Program-made: the position numbers and the translations under genes
In this document: piece by piece, positions 12,249 through 20,609 of the stretch
How the letters are laid out: each line of letters opens with the position of its first letter
How positions within the stretch are numbered: the first letter of the stretch is position 1
Notes under the pieces: model-generated
Database searches by the model: none
What the model saw: the letters and a program-made list of their open reading frames with translations, nothing else
Told to the model about the DNA's origin: nothing
Assembly (NCBI GenBank): GCA_050011155.1
Contig: JBEKJP010000058.1
Span: 1-64,000, forward strand
Direction: 5' to 3'
DNA length: 64,000 nt
Source of the DNA: Palsa-504 sp050011155
GTDB taxonomy: Bacteria > Actinomycetota > Actinomycetes > Streptosporangiales > Streptosporangiaceae

Positions 12249-13540
12249 ACCCCGAAATACTTCGATGCGGTGTCCACGTCCTTGTCGCCGCGGCCGGACA
12301 GGTTGACCACGAGCAGCCCGTCGGGGCCGAGTTCACGGCCGATCTCGAGCGCGCCGGCCAGCGCGTGGGCGGACTCGATGGCCGGGATGATGCCCTCGGT
12401 CCGGCACAGCACGGAGAACGCGTTCATCGCCTCGGCGTCCGTCACCGCGCGGTACTCGGCCCGGCCGGTCTCCTGCAGCCAGACGTGCTCCGGGCCGACC
12501 CCCGGGTAGTCCAGGCCGGCCGAGATCGAGTGCGTGCCGAGCGTCTGGCCGTCGGCGTCCTGCAGGACGAACGTCCGCATGCCGTGCAGGACGCCCTGTG
12601 ATCCGCCCGTCAGCGTGGCCGCGTGCCGGCCGGTATCGAGCCCGTCGCCGCCGGCCTCGCAGCCGACCAGCCGGACCTGCGCGTCACCGATGAAGGCGTG
12701 GAAGATGCCGATGGCGTTGGAGCCGCCGCCGACGCAGGCGATCACCGCGTCCGGCAGCCGGCCGGTGCTCTCGAGCACCTGTTCCCTGGCCTCCAGGCCG
12801 ATCACCCGCTGGAAGTCCCGGACCATCATCGGGAACGGGTGCGGGCCGCCGACCGAGCCGATGCAGTAGTGGGTATGCCCGACCGACGTGACCCAGTCGC
12901 GGAAGGCCTCGTTCATGGCGTCCTTCAGCGTCCGGGTGCCGGCCGTGACCGGGATCACCTCGGCGCCGAGTATCCGCATCCGGGAGACGTTCAGCGCCTG
13001 CCTGCGGGTGTCTTCCTCGCCCATGTAGACGGCGCAGTCCAGGCCGAGCAGCGCGGCCGCGGTCGCGGTGGCCACGCCATGCTGGCCGGCACCGGTCTCC
13101 GCGATCAGCCGCGTCTTGCCCATCCGCTGGGCCAGCAGCGCCTGGCCGAGCACATTATTGATCTTGTGCGACCCGGTGTGGGTAAGGTCCTCGCGCTTGA
13201 GCAGCACCGTGCAGCCGCCGGCCTGCCGGCCGAACCGCTCCGCGTGGTACAGCAGGGTCGGGCGGGCGGCGTAGCCGCGTAGCAGCGCGTCGAGGTCAGC
13301 CCGGAAGACAGGGTCCCGGCGGGCCTGCTCGTAGGCGGCGGCCAGCTCGTCCAGCGCCGGTATCAGCGCCTCGGGCGCGAACCGGCCGCCGTAGGCGACG
13401 CCGGGCGCCTCGCGGGCCCCGCCCTCCTCGGCGATCCCGACCGCGCCGACCACGAAGTGGCCCGCGACGTCGGGGACAGGGCAGATATCGGGTTCGGCGG
13501 CCTGGGCGTGGTGCCCGGACGCCGTGACCGTCTCGGTCAT
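12245..13540 (-). CDS. trpB: Tryptophan synthase beta subunit
   Basis: 431 residues from ATG at 13540, which has an excellent GAGGAG ribosome site and overlaps the trpC stop as ATGA; an in-frame upstream extension is rejected because it is only Arg-rich shadow sequence. The PLP lysine lies in HTGSHKINN and the phosphate-binding glycines in CVGGGSNAIG. It condenses indole with serine to tryptophan. The sequence looks intact. Confidence 0.96.
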   Translation of the reverse strand: MTETVTASGHHAQAAEPDICPVPDVAGHFVVGAVGIAEEGGAREAPGVAYGGRFAPEALIPALDELAAAYEQARRDPVFRADLDALLRGYAARPTLLYHAERFGRQAGGCTVLLKREDLTHTGSHKINNVLGQALLAQRMGKTRLIAETGAGQHGVATATAAALLGLDCAVYMGEEDTRRQALNVSRMRILGAEVIPVTAGTRTLKDAMNEAFRDWVTSVGHTHYCIGSVGGPHPFPMMVRDFQRVIGLEAREQVLESTGRLPDAVIACVGGGSNAIGIFHAFIGDAQVRLVGCEAGGDGLDTGRHAATLTGGSQGVLHGMRTFVLQDADGQTLGTHSISAGLDYPGVGPEHVWLQETGRAEYRAVTDAEAMNAFSVLCRTEGIIPAIESAHALAGALEIGRELGPDGLLVVNLSGRGDKDVDTASKYFGV

Positions 13541-14346
13541 CCTCGTTCTCCTCGCAGCGCGGGGTGCGACCCCGCGGTCACCAGGTCGGCGACGGCGCAC
13601 CGCGGGTCCTTCCCGGTGACCAGGCTCTCGCCGACCAGCACGGCGTCCGCACCGGACGCGGCGTAGGCGAGCAGGTCCCGCGGACCGCGGACGCCGGACT
13701 CGGCGACCTTGACGATGCCTTCCGGGATCTGGCCGGCCAGCCGGCCGAAGATCCCGCGGTCTACCTTGAGGGTGGCCAGGTTACGCGCGTTCACGCCGAT
13801 AACCGTGGCGCCGGCCTCGACGGCCCGGTCGAGCTCGGGCTCGGCGTGCACCTCCACCAGCGGCAGCAGCCCGATCGAGACGGCCCGCTCGACCAGCGAG
13901 ACCAGCGCGCTCTGCTCGAGCGCGGCCACGATCAGCAGCACCACGTCGGCGCCGTGCGCACGCGCCTCCCACAGCTGGTAGGAGCTGACCACGAAGTCCT
14001 TGCGCAGCACCGGCACCTGGACGGCGCGGCGGACCGCGTCCAGGTCGTCCAGGCTGCCGCCGAAGCGCCGCTGCTCGGTCAGCACGCTGATCACCTTGGC
14101 GCCGCCGGCCTCGTACTCCCCGGCCAGTGCGGCCGGATCGGCGATGGCCGCCAGCTCGCCCCGTGACGGGCTGGCCCGCTTGACCTCGGCGATGACGCTG
14201 ACGCCCTCCGCCTTCAGCCCGGCCATCGCGTCCCGCGGGGACGGCGCTCGCCGCGCCATCTCCTTCAGCTCGTCAAGAGAGACGCGCTGCTGCCGTTCGG
14301 CGAGATCGGCACGCACGCCGTCTAGGATCTCGTCGAGCACACTCAC
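13537..14346 (-). CDS. trpC: Indole-3-glycerol phosphate synthase
   Basis: 269 residues, TIM barrel. Typical motifs are VIAEVKRASPSRGEL (substrate lysine), VLTEQRRFGGSLDDL, VLRKDFVVSSYQL and GVNARNLATLKVD. It forms indole-3-glycerol phosphate from CdRP, the step before TrpA. GTG start with an upstream GAGGGGA. First gene of the tightly coupled trpC-trpB-trpA set. No trpE or trpD precedes it; instead a response regulator lies 74 bp upstream. Confidence 0.96.
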   Translation of the reverse strand: MSVLDEILDGVRADLAERQQRVSLDELKEMARRAPSPRDAMAGLKAEGVSVIAEVKRASPSRGELAAIADPAALAGEYEAGGAKVISVLTEQRRFGGSLDDLDAVRRAVQVPVLRKDFVVSSYQLWEARAHGADVVLLIVAALEQSALVSLVERAVSIGLLPLVEVHAEPELDRAVEAGATVIGVNARNLATLKVDRGIFGRLAGQIPEGIVKVAESGVRGPRDLLAYAASGADAVLVGESLVTGKDPRCAVADLVTAGSHPALRGERG

Positions 14347-14390
14347 GCGGTTCGCTCGTCCCCTCAGATCGGTACTGTTGCGCCACCGAT

Positions 14391-14405
14391 GGTAGCCCTG
14401 CTACC
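14391..14405 (-). promoter_or_regulatory. Small hairpin in the trpC leader
   Basis: GGTAGC-3 nt-GCTACC is a perfect inverted repeat 45-59 bp upstream of the trpC start, in the only long gap of the trp unit. It could end the upstream transcript or form part of a leader control element. No Trp-codon leader peptide is evident. Confidence 0.35.
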
Positions 14406-14420
14406 CAGAGCCCGGCGTGA

Positions 14421-15074
14421 CTACCCCCCTGAAACGTAGCCTACGCCGCGTACTGTCCTGATCGCACAGGGCTCTGCGGCCGCCGCCAGTTTGGCCCGGA
14501 GCTGGGCGACATACACGTCCGCGGCCCGGTCGCCGGCCGCCGGGCGCCCCGCGGCGACGAGCAGCTGGCGGCGGGACAGCACGCGCCCGGGCTGCTCGAG
14601 CAGGGCGGCCAGGATGGCCGACTCGCCCGGGGTCAGCCGGAGCGCCCCGCCCACTCGTTCGGGCCCATGGTGCGCCGCCGCCGGCCGCGGCACCTCGGCC
14701 AGCACCTCGCGGACCATGGCGACCAGCTGGCGCGGGCCGAACGGCCGGGTCAGCCACCGCCGCGGGCCCGCGGGCCCGCGGGCCAGCCCGCGGGGCCGGG
14801 GACCCGGCGGGCCGGCGACCAGGAAGATGATCGGGATCCGCAGCGCCCGGCGGATGCGCCGGGGGTCCAGGCCGGGCATGGTCAGGTCGAGCACGGCGGC
14901 GTCCGGACCGCTGGCCAGCTCGGCCAGCGTCTGCTCCGGCGCGGTCACCAGGCTCACCCGCAGCCCATCCCGGCGCAGGTAGCGAGCCGACATCTCGGCG
15001 ACGTCGGGCTCGTGCTCGGCCAGCAGAACCGAGCGGTATCCGCGGGGCCCGGCGCTAGCCGGGGGTGACTTCAT
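14421..15074 (-). CDS. Atypical OmpR-family response regulator
   Basis: About 217 residues from ATG at 15074 (GTG at 15095 is also possible). The receiver-like domain (about 13-120) keeps the phosphoacceptor aspartate in AAVLDLTMPG. The acidic pair is changed (AEHEPD), the switch Thr/Ser is not evident, and the conserved Lys is Arg (LTRPF). A complete winged-helix DNA-binding domain follows, ending in the canonical RTVRGVGYVSGG. No histidine kinase is nearby, so classical phosphorelay is doubtful. It overlaps the 3' end of the Trp-associated membrane protein gene and precedes trpC, an unusual insertion in a trp operon. A role in trp control is inference. Confidence 0.75.
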   Translation of the reverse strand: MKSPPASAGPRGYRSVLLAEHEPDVAEMSARYLRRDGLRVSLVTAPEQTLAELASGPDAAVLDLTMPGLDPRRIRRALRIPIIFLVAGPPGPRPRGLARGPAGPRRWLTRPFGPRQLVAMVREVLAEVPRPAAAHHGPERVGGALRLTPGESAILAALLEQPGRVLSRRQLLVAAGRPAAGDRAADVYVAQLRAKLAAAAEPCAIRTVRGVGYVSGG

Positions 15075-15699
15075 CGACCGTGGGGTCGACGTCACGGCTC
15101 AGCGACTCCCACATGGTGGCGGAATCGGCATCCGGCCGCCGCGCCGGGGCCGACCGTTCGAACCGGGCGCCCATGACCGGCCAGCGCGAGCCGCGCCAGG
15201 CGGTAACCACGCCGGCCGCCGCGATCGCGACCGCGCCGGCCAGGACCGCCGCGCGCCAGGGCGCGCCCGCGGAGATGACCCGGCCCGGCCCGGCGATGAC
15301 GATCTCGTGCACCGCCCCCCCGGAAGACGATCCGCTGGTCGTGGAGCCGCCCAGCGGTCCGTCCAGGGCATTAGCCCGCGCCGCCGCCAGCACGGCCGAA
15401 GTCCGCACGGCGGTCGCCGCGGCGACCGCCGTGCCCGCGCCCAGCACGGCCAGCAAGATGCCGACGGCACGCCTGATCACCGACCTGGTGGCGATGACCG
15501 CGGCCAGGCAGGCCAGCGCGGCCAGCGCCAGCGCGCCGGCCAGCGGGACGAGTTGCTGGCCGGTGACGGCGATGTCCTGGGCGGGCAGCGGCTTCGGCGG
15601 GGTGAAGACGGCGTGCGCCCACGCCTGGCGGCCGGCCAGCACGACCAGGCCGGCTCCGGCCGCCCCGGCCAGCAGGACCAGGGCGAACTCCCTACGCAT
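15055..15699 (-). CDS. Trp biosynthesis-associated membrane protein (TIGR02234/Trp_oprn_chp family)
   Basis: 214 residues with about four TM segments (near 5-25, 50-70, 78-98, 145-165). The C-terminal MWESLSRDVDPT resembles the MWE-LSRG-DPT ending typical of this actinobacterial family, found between trpE and trpC. The function is unknown. It overlaps the 3' end of hisI by 8 bp, so it is translated from the same message. Normally trpE lies between hisI and this gene; here it does not. Confidence 0.85.
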   Translation of the reverse strand: MRREFALVLLAGAAGAGLVVLAGRQAWAHAVFTPPKPLPAQDIAVTGQQLVPLAGALALAALACLAAVIATRSVIRRAVGILLAVLGAGTAVAAATAVRTSAVLAAARANALDGPLGGSTTSGSSSGGAVHEIVIAGPGRVISAGAPWRAAVLAGAVAIAAAGVVTAWRGSRWPVMGARFERSAPARRPDADSATMWESLSRDVDPTVDEVTPG

Positions 15700-16033
15700 C
15701 TCGTCGCAGTACGTCCGCGTCGAAACAGGTCCGGTCCCCGGTGTGACAGGCCCCGCCGGCCTGGTCGACCTTGACTACCAGGGCGTCGCCGTCGCAGTCG
15801 AGCGCCACCGACTTGACCTGCTGAAAGTGCCCGGACGTGCCGCCCTTCACCCAGTACTCCTGGCGGCTGCGCGACCAGTAGGTACACCGGCCCGTGGTAA
15901 GGGTGCGATGCAGCGCCTCGTCGTCCATCCAGCCGAGCATCAGCACTTCGCCGGTGTCGTACTGCTGGGCGATCGCCGCGACCAGGCCGGACGCATCGCG
16001 CTTCAGCCGTGCCGCGATGGCAGGGTCAAGCAT
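15692..16033 (-). CDS. hisI: Phosphoribosyl-AMP cyclohydrolase
   Basis: 113 residues from ATG at 16033, preceded by GAGGAAAGAGGAACG; a longer in-frame extension upstream is rejected as shadow of the divergent gene. Metal and substrate motifs are present: MLGWMDDEAL, TGRCTYWSRSRQEYWVKG, LDCDGDALVVKV and the zinc site ACHTGDRTCF. It opens the purine ring of PR-AMP, step 3 of histidine synthesis. It is separated from the other his genes by two divergent plus-strand genes. Confidence 0.95.
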   Translation of the reverse strand: MLDPAIAARLKRDASGLVAAIAQQYDTGEVLMLGWMDDEALHRTLTTGRCTYWSRSRQEYWVKGGTSGHFQQVKSVALDCDGDALVVKVDQAGGACHTGDRTCFDADVLRRDA

Positions 16034-16099
16034 CGTTCCTCTTTCCTCGGAGGTCCGGGGGACTTCTGACAGGGTAGCAATGACGCCTAGGATCAGCAG

Positions 16100-16735
16100 G
16101 TGAGCTACTCCGCCGACGAGCGCCGAGCGCTGTGCGCGCTGCTCGACAAGATAGGCCCGGACGCGCCGACGTTGTGCGAGGGCTGGACCACGGGCGACCT
16201 GGCCGCGCACCTGGTGCTGCGCGAACGCCGCCTGGACGCGGCGGCCGGGGTGGCCGGCGGCCCGCTGGCCGGTTACACGGCCCGCGTGCAGCAGCGGCTC
16301 AGGAACCGGGTCCCGTTCCCCGACCTGGTGCGGATGATCAGGTCCGGGCCGCCGCGGTTGTCGGTCATGGGACTGCCCGGCGTCGACGAGCGGGCCAACA
16401 CGGTGGAGTTCTTCGTGCACCACGAGGACGTCAGGCGCGGGACGCCCGGCTGGGAGCCGCGAGAGCTCAGCCGCGGCGAGTCCGACCTGCTCTGGCGGCG
16501 GCTGCGGCTGGCGCGGTTCATGCTCCGCAAGGCACCGGTCGGCGTCGAACTGGCCCGGGACGACATCAAGGATGGCCCCCGCTACCGCATCACCGCCAGG
16601 AACGCCACTCCGGCGGTGACCGTGGTCGGCAGCCCGGCCGAACTCACCATGTGGGTGATGGGGCGCCGGGGCGCGGCCCGGGTCCGGTTGGACGGCACCG
16701 AGGCCGCGGTGGCCAAGCTCGCCGGGGCGAGTTGA
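16100..16735 (+). CDS. TIGR03085-type metal-binding protein (maleylpyruvate isomerase N-terminal/DinB-like fold)
   Basis: 211 residues, GTG start. The N-terminus (CEGWTTGDLAAHLVLRERR) and FFVHHEDVRRGTPGW carry the spaced histidines expected of the three-His metal site of the DinB/MDMPI superfamily, whose members often use mycothiol. The substrate is unknown. It is transcribed divergently from hisI, with a 66-bp gap that must hold both promoters. Its stop abuts the end of the next, convergent gene at 16736. Confidence 0.78.
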   Translation: MSYSADERRALCALLDKIGPDAPTLCEGWTTGDLAAHLVLRERRLDAAAGVAGGPLAGYTARVQQRLRNRVPFPDLVRMIRSGPPRLSVMGLPGVDERANTVEFFVHHEDVRRGTPGWEPRELSRGESDLLWRRLRLARFMLRKAPVGVELARDDIKDGPRYRITARNATPAVTVVGSPAELTMWVMGRRGAARVRLDGTEAAVAKLAGAS

Positions 16736-17080
16736 TCACGCTAAGCTGCCCATCTCCCGCTTCAGCCGGGCCAGGTCGTCTTCCACGTCCGCCCGGGGCG
16801 TGTCGTGGACCGGTTCCACGTCAGCCCGCGGCAGCGGCATGTTGTACTCCCGGCGGTTGGACTCACGGTCGCGGACCTCGCGCTCGGCCTTCTTGCCCGA
16901 GACCTGGTTCCGCGAACGGGCCACCTTGACGGCGACCACGACGGCGCCCACCACGGCCGCGGCGATGACCACATCGATCACGGCGTGCAGGATGGCACCG
17001 ATGACCGAGCCGACGACCAGGAAGGCGATCAGTATGCCGACCCCGATGGCGGCGATCTTAAACCAGCGCATCCGCCGCAT
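16736..17080 (-). CDS. Small membrane protein with coiled/charged C-terminus
   Basis: 114 residues from ATG at 17080, which has GGAGAG 5-6 nt upstream; ATG at 17071 is an alternative. A hydrophobic block near residues 5-55 forms two TM helices. It is followed by a basic/acidic tail ending in VEDDLARLKREMGSLA. No catalytic motif. Similar 110-120-residue proteins are common in actinomycetes but uncharacterised. It is divergent from ppgK and convergent with the TIGR03085 gene. Confidence 0.65.
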   Translation of the reverse strand: MRRMRWFKIAAIGVGILIAFLVVGSVIGAILHAVIDVVIAAAVVGAVVVAVKVARSRNQVSGKKAEREVRDRESNRREYNMPLPRADVEPVHDTPRADVEDDLARLKREMGSLA

Positions 17081-17155
17081 CCTCTCTCCGAAGAGTTCTG
17101 CCCCTGGACGCGATATTACCCGATTACCTGGCTCTCTCCCCCGTTCGCTGGCCGA

Positions 17156-17161
17156 TACCCT
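17156..17161 (+). promoter_or_regulatory. Probable leaderless -10 element of ppgK
   Basis: TACCCT ends 6 nt before the ppgK ATG, the spacing expected when transcription starts at the start codon. No Shine-Dalgarno sequence precedes the ATG, which agrees with leaderless translation. No clear -35 is seen. Confidence 0.45.
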
Positions 17162-17167
17162 TGGGCC

Positions 17168-17899
17168 ATGCACGCACTTGGCATTGACATCGGCGGTACC
17201 GGTATCAAGGGCGCGCCCGTGGACATCGACACGGGCAAGCTGCTTGCCCCCCGGCAGAAGATCCCGACCCCGCGCCCGGCCAAGCCGGATGCCGTGGCCG
17301 ACGTGGTGAAACAGCTCAGCACCGCCTTCAGCTGGTCCGGGCCGGTCGGCATCACCTTCCCGGGCGTGGTCACCGACGGCGTGACCAGGACCGCCGCCAA
17401 CCTGGACCCGGCGTGGATCGGGACGGACGCGGGCGCGCTGTTCGCCAAGGCCACCGGCAACCAGGTCCGGGTCCTGAACGACGCCGACGCGGCCGGGGTG
17501 GCCGAGATGAAGTTCGGCGCCGGGGTCGGCCAGCAGGGCACCGTGCTGATGCTGACCTTCGGCACCGGGATCGGCAGCGCGCTGTTCACCGAGGGCCTGC
17601 TGGTGCCGAACACCGAGTTCGGGCACATCGAGATCCACGGTCACGACGCCGAGCAGCGCGCGTCCGAGCGGGCCAAGGAGCTGGGCGACCTGAGCTGGGG
17701 CAAGTGGGCCGGCCGGGTCGACGAGTACCTGCAGCACATCGAGGCGCTGCTGTCCCCGCACCTCATCATCGTCGGCGGCGGGATCAGCAAGCAGTCGGAG
17801 AAGTGGGTACCGCGGCTGACCGGGATCCGGGCCCGGATCGTGCCCGCGGCGCTGCTCAACGACGCCGGCATCGTCGGCGCCGCGATGTCCGTTACCTGA
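17168..17899 (+). CDS. ppgK: Polyphosphate glucokinase
   Basis: 243 residues from ATG at 17168. ROK-family phosphate loop (GIDIGGTGIKGAPVD), polyphosphate glucokinase hallmarks in TPRPAKPDAVADVV, catalytic-aspartate region VLNDADAAGVAEM, LTFGTGIGSALF and NTEFGHIEI. It phosphorylates glucose from polyphosphate or ATP in the cytosol. The 3' end overlaps hisF, which runs towards it, by 8 bp. Confidence 0.93.
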   Translation: MHALGIDIGGTGIKGAPVDIDTGKLLAPRQKIPTPRPAKPDAVADVVKQLSTAFSWSGPVGITFPGVVTDGVTRTAANLDPAWIGTDAGALFAKATGNQVRVLNDADAAGVAEMKFGAGVGQQGTVLMLTFGTGIGSALFTEGLLVPNTEFGHIEIHGHDAEQRASERAKELGDLSWGKWAGRVDEYLQHIEALLSPHLIIVGGGISKQSEKWVPRLTGIRARIVPAALLNDAGIVGAAMSVT

Positions 17900-18653
17900 C
17901 GGGGTGGCCGGCCGCGCGCAGGGCGCCCTTGACCTGCCCGATGCGCAGCGTGCCGAAGTGGAACACGCTCGCCGCCAGCACCGCGTCGGCGCCGGCGTCC
18001 ACGGCCGGCGCGAAGTGGGCCAGCGTCCCGGCGCCGCCGCTGGCGATCACCGGGACCGTCACCACGGCGCGCACCGCGCGGATCAGCTCGGTGTCGAAGC
18101 CGGCGGTGGTGCCGTCCGCGTCCATCGAGTTCAGCAGGATCTCACCCGCGCCGAGCTCGGTGGCCTGCCGGGCCCAGTCCACCGCGTCGATCCCGGTGCC
18201 GGTCCTGCCTCCGTGCGTGGTCACCTCGAAGCCGCTGGGGGGGCCCGGCGCGCGCCGGGCGTCCACCGACAGCACCATGCACTGGGACCCGAACCGCCCG
18301 GCCGTCTCGGCCAGCAGTTCAGGCCGGGCGATGGCGGCGGTATTGAGCGACACCTTGTCCGCCCCGGCTCGCAGCAGCCGGTCCACGTCCGCCGCGCTGC
18401 GCACGCCGCCGCCCACGGTCAGCGGGATGAACACCTGCTCGGCGGTGCGCCGCACCACGTCGTACATGGTGTCCCGGCCGCCGCTCGACGCGGTGATGTC
18501 CAGGAACGTCAGCTCGTCGGCCCCCTCGGCGTCGTAGAAGGCGGCCAGTTCCACCGGGTCGCCGGCGTCCCGCAGCTCACGGAAGTTGACCCCCTTGACC
18601 ACCCGCCCGCCGTCCACGTCCAGGCACGGGATCACGCGAACCGCGACGCTCAT
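17892..18653 (-). CDS. hisF: Imidazole glycerol phosphate synthase cyclase subunit
   Basis: 253 residues, TIM barrel with both catalytic aspartates (VIPCLDVDGGRVVKG and LSVDARRAPG) and phosphate sites PLTVGGGVRS and VIASGGAGT. It uses ammonia from HisH to make IGP and AICAR. Last gene of the coupled hisD-C-B-H-priA-hisF run; start and the priA stop overlap by 4 bp. Confidence 0.97.
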   Translation of the reverse strand: MSVAVRVIPCLDVDGGRVVKGVNFRELRDAGDPVELAAFYDAEGADELTFLDITASSGGRDTMYDVVRRTAEQVFIPLTVGGGVRSAADVDRLLRAGADKVSLNTAAIARPELLAETAGRFGSQCMVLSVDARRAPGPPSGFEVTTHGGRTGTGIDAVDWARQATELGAGEILLNSMDADGTTAGFDTELIRAVRAVVTVPVIASGGAGTLAHFAPAVDAGADAVLAASVFHFGTLRIGQVKGALRAAGHPVR

Positions 18654-19378
18654 AGCGAGGCGACCTCCGCCAGGGCTTCTTCCAGGGTGAAGGCTCCCTC
18701 GTAGAGGGCGGTGCCCACGATCGCGCCCTCGACGCCGAGCGGGACGAGCCCGGCGATGGCCCGCAGGTCGGCCAGGTTGGACACGCCCCCGCTGGCCACC
18801 ACCGGCGCGGCGGTGCGCGCGCAGACGTCGCGGAGCAGAGCCAGGTTCGGGCCGCGCAGCATGCCGTCCTTGAGCACGTCGGTGACCACGTACCGGGCGC
18901 AGCCCTCGGCGTCGAGCCGGTCCAGGGTCTGGTACAGCTCGCCGCCCTCGGCGGTCCAGCCGCGGGCGGCCAGCCGGGTACCGCGCACGTCGAGGCCGAC
19001 CGCGACCCGCTCCCCGTGCCGGGCGATGACCGAGCGCACCCAGTCCGGGTTCTCCAGCGCCGCGGTGCCGATGTTGACCCGGGCGCAGCCGGTGCCGAGC
19101 GCGCGTTCCAGCGAGTCGTCGTCCCTGATGCCGCCGGACATCTCGACCTGGACGTCGACCTTGCGCACCACGTCGGCGAGCAGGTCCGCGTTCGACCCGC
19201 GGCCGAACGCGGCGTCCAGGTCGACCAGGTGGATCCAGGAGGCTCCGGCGCGCTGCCAGGCCAGCGCGGCCTCCATCGGATCTCCGTACTGGCCGCCGCT
19301 GCCGGCCACGCCCTGGACCAGCTGGACGGCGTGCCCGTCGGTGACGTCCACGGCGGGGAGCAAGGTCAGCGCGGTCAT
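18650..19378 (-). CDS. priA: Bifunctional HisA/TrpF isomerase PriA
   Basis: 242 residues, TIM barrel close to Streptomyces and Mycobacterium PriA (HLVDLDAAFGRGSN, MSGGIRDDDSLERAL, VASGGVSNLADLRA, GVEGAIVG). Catalytic aspartates are in PAVDVTDGH and VVTDVLKDG; the Arg/Trp of RGWT used in dual-substrate recognition are present. PriA isomerises ProFAR (histidine) and PRA (tryptophan), which fits the absence of a trpF here. Oddity: the residue matching Arg19 of M. tuberculosis PriA is Gln (AVQLVQG), and the usual GKALY Lys is Thr. Confidence 0.92.
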   Translation of the reverse strand: MTALTLLPAVDVTDGHAVQLVQGVAGSGGQYGDPMEAALAWQRAGASWIHLVDLDAAFGRGSNADLLADVVRKVDVQVEMSGGIRDDDSLERALGTGCARVNIGTAALENPDWVRSVIARHGERVAVGLDVRGTRLAARGWTAEGGELYQTLDRLDAEGCARYVVTDVLKDGMLRGPNLALLRDVCARTAAPVVASGGVSNLADLRAIAGLVPLGVEGAIVGTALYEGAFTLEEALAEVASL

Positions 19379-20007
19379 GTCAGGGTCTCCAGCCAGTTGG
19401 CGAGCAGGGTGGCGCCGGCGTCGCCGGACTTCTCGGGGTGGAACTGGGTCGCGGCCAGCACGCCCTGCTCGGCGGCGGCGGCGAACGGCTCGCCGTGCTC
19501 GGCCCAGGTGATCAGCGCGCCCGCGGCGGCGAGTTCGTCGGCGGCCGGGGCGCGCAGCGCGTAGGAGTGCACGAAGTAGAAGCGGGTGCCCGGGTCGATC
19601 CCGGCGAACAGCGCCGAGCCGGGCGGCGGCGTCACCGTATTCCAGCCCATGTGCGGCAGGATGCCCGCGTCGAGGCGCTCCACCGTGCCGGGCCAGGCTC
19701 CGCAGCCGTCGGTCCAGGTCCCGTGCTCCACCCCCGCGGCGAACAGCACCTGCATGCCCACGCAGATGCCGAGCACCGGGCGGCGCAGCTCCAGGCGCCG
19801 GGCGATCAGCTTGTCGCCGCCGGCCGCGCGCAGCCCGGCCATGCAGGCGGCGAACGCGCCGACGCCGGGCACCGCGAGCCCGTCACAGTCCAGCGCGGCA
19901 TCGGGGTCCGCGGTCACCTCGACCCGCGCGCCTACCCGCTCGAGCGCACGCTGCGCCGAGCGCAGGTTCCCCGACCCGTAATCCAGGACCACGACGCGTG
20001 CGGTCAT
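19375..20007 (-). CDS. hisH: Imidazole glycerol phosphate synthase glutamine amidotransferase subunit
   Basis: 210 residues, class I amidotransferase. Nucleophile cysteine in GICVGMQVLF, oxyanion region VPGVGAFAACM, and the His/Glu pair in ATQFHPEKSGD. It supplies ammonia to HisF. It overlaps neighbours on both sides by 4 bp. Confidence 0.97.
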   Translation of the reverse strand: MTARVVVLDYGSGNLRSAQRALERVGARVEVTADPDAALDCDGLAVPGVGAFAACMAGLRAAGGDKLIARRLELRRPVLGICVGMQVLFAAGVEHGTWTDGCGAWPGTVERLDAGILPHMGWNTVTPPPGSALFAGIDPGTRFYFVHSYALRAPAADELAAAGALITWAEHGEPFAAAAEQGVLAATQFHPEKSGDAGATLLANWLETLT

Positions 20008-20609
20008 CCGAGCACGCCCTTGGTGCTGGGGATGCCGCCGGCCCGGGGGTCCGGGGCCGCCGCCGCGCGCAGGGCCCGGGCCACCGCCTTGAACTGGGCC
20101 TCCACGATGTGGTGCGGGTTGCGGCCCTCGATCACCCGCACGTGCAGGCAGATCCCCGCGGCGTATGCCAGCGACTCGAAGATGTGCCTGGTCAGCGTGG
20201 TGTCGTAGGTGCCGATGAGCGGGGCCATGCCGTCCGGCTCGTGGTGCACCACGTACGGGCGCCCGGACAGGTCCACCGCGGCCTGCACGAGCGTCTCGTC
20301 CAGCGGGACCAGCGCGTTGCCGAACCTGGCGATGCCGGACTTGTCGCCCAGCGCCTCCCGGAGCGCCTGCCCCAGGGTGATCGCGGTGTCCTCCACGGTG
20401 TGGTGCGCGTCGATGTGCACGTCGCCCTTGGCCCGCACGGTGAGGTCGAGGCTGCCGTGCTTGCCCAGCTGGGCCAGCATGTGGTCGAAGAACGGCACAC
20501 CGGTGCCGACCTCCACCACGCCGATGCCGTCGAGGTCGAGCTCGACCATGATCTGCGTCTCGTGGGTGAGCCGCTCCACCCGGGCAACCCGGTTCACCGG
20601 CCGGTTCAT
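20004..20609 (-). CDS. hisB: Imidazoleglycerol-phosphate dehydratase
   Basis: 201 residues, mono-functional actinobacterial form. Metal-binding histidine motifs FFDHMLAQ, DAHHTVEDTAI and NPHHIVEAQFKA. It removes water from IGP to give imidazole acetol phosphate. ATG overlaps the hisC stop. Confidence 0.97.
   Translation of the reverse strand: MNRPVNRVARVERLTHETQIMVELDLDGIGVVEVGTGVPFFDHMLAQLGKHGSLDLTVRAKGDVHIDAHHTVEDTAITLGQALREALGDKSGIARFGNALVPLDETLVQAAVDLSGRPYVVHHEPDGMAPLIGTYDTTLTRHIFESLAYAAGICLHVRVIEGRNPHHIVEAQFKAVARALRAAAAPDPRAGGIPSTKGVLG

Noticed and set aside
16736..17761. A 341-residue minus-strand protein spanning ppgK
   Set aside because: Only the last 111-114 residues look real (TM helices, charged tail); the rest is antisense to ppgK.
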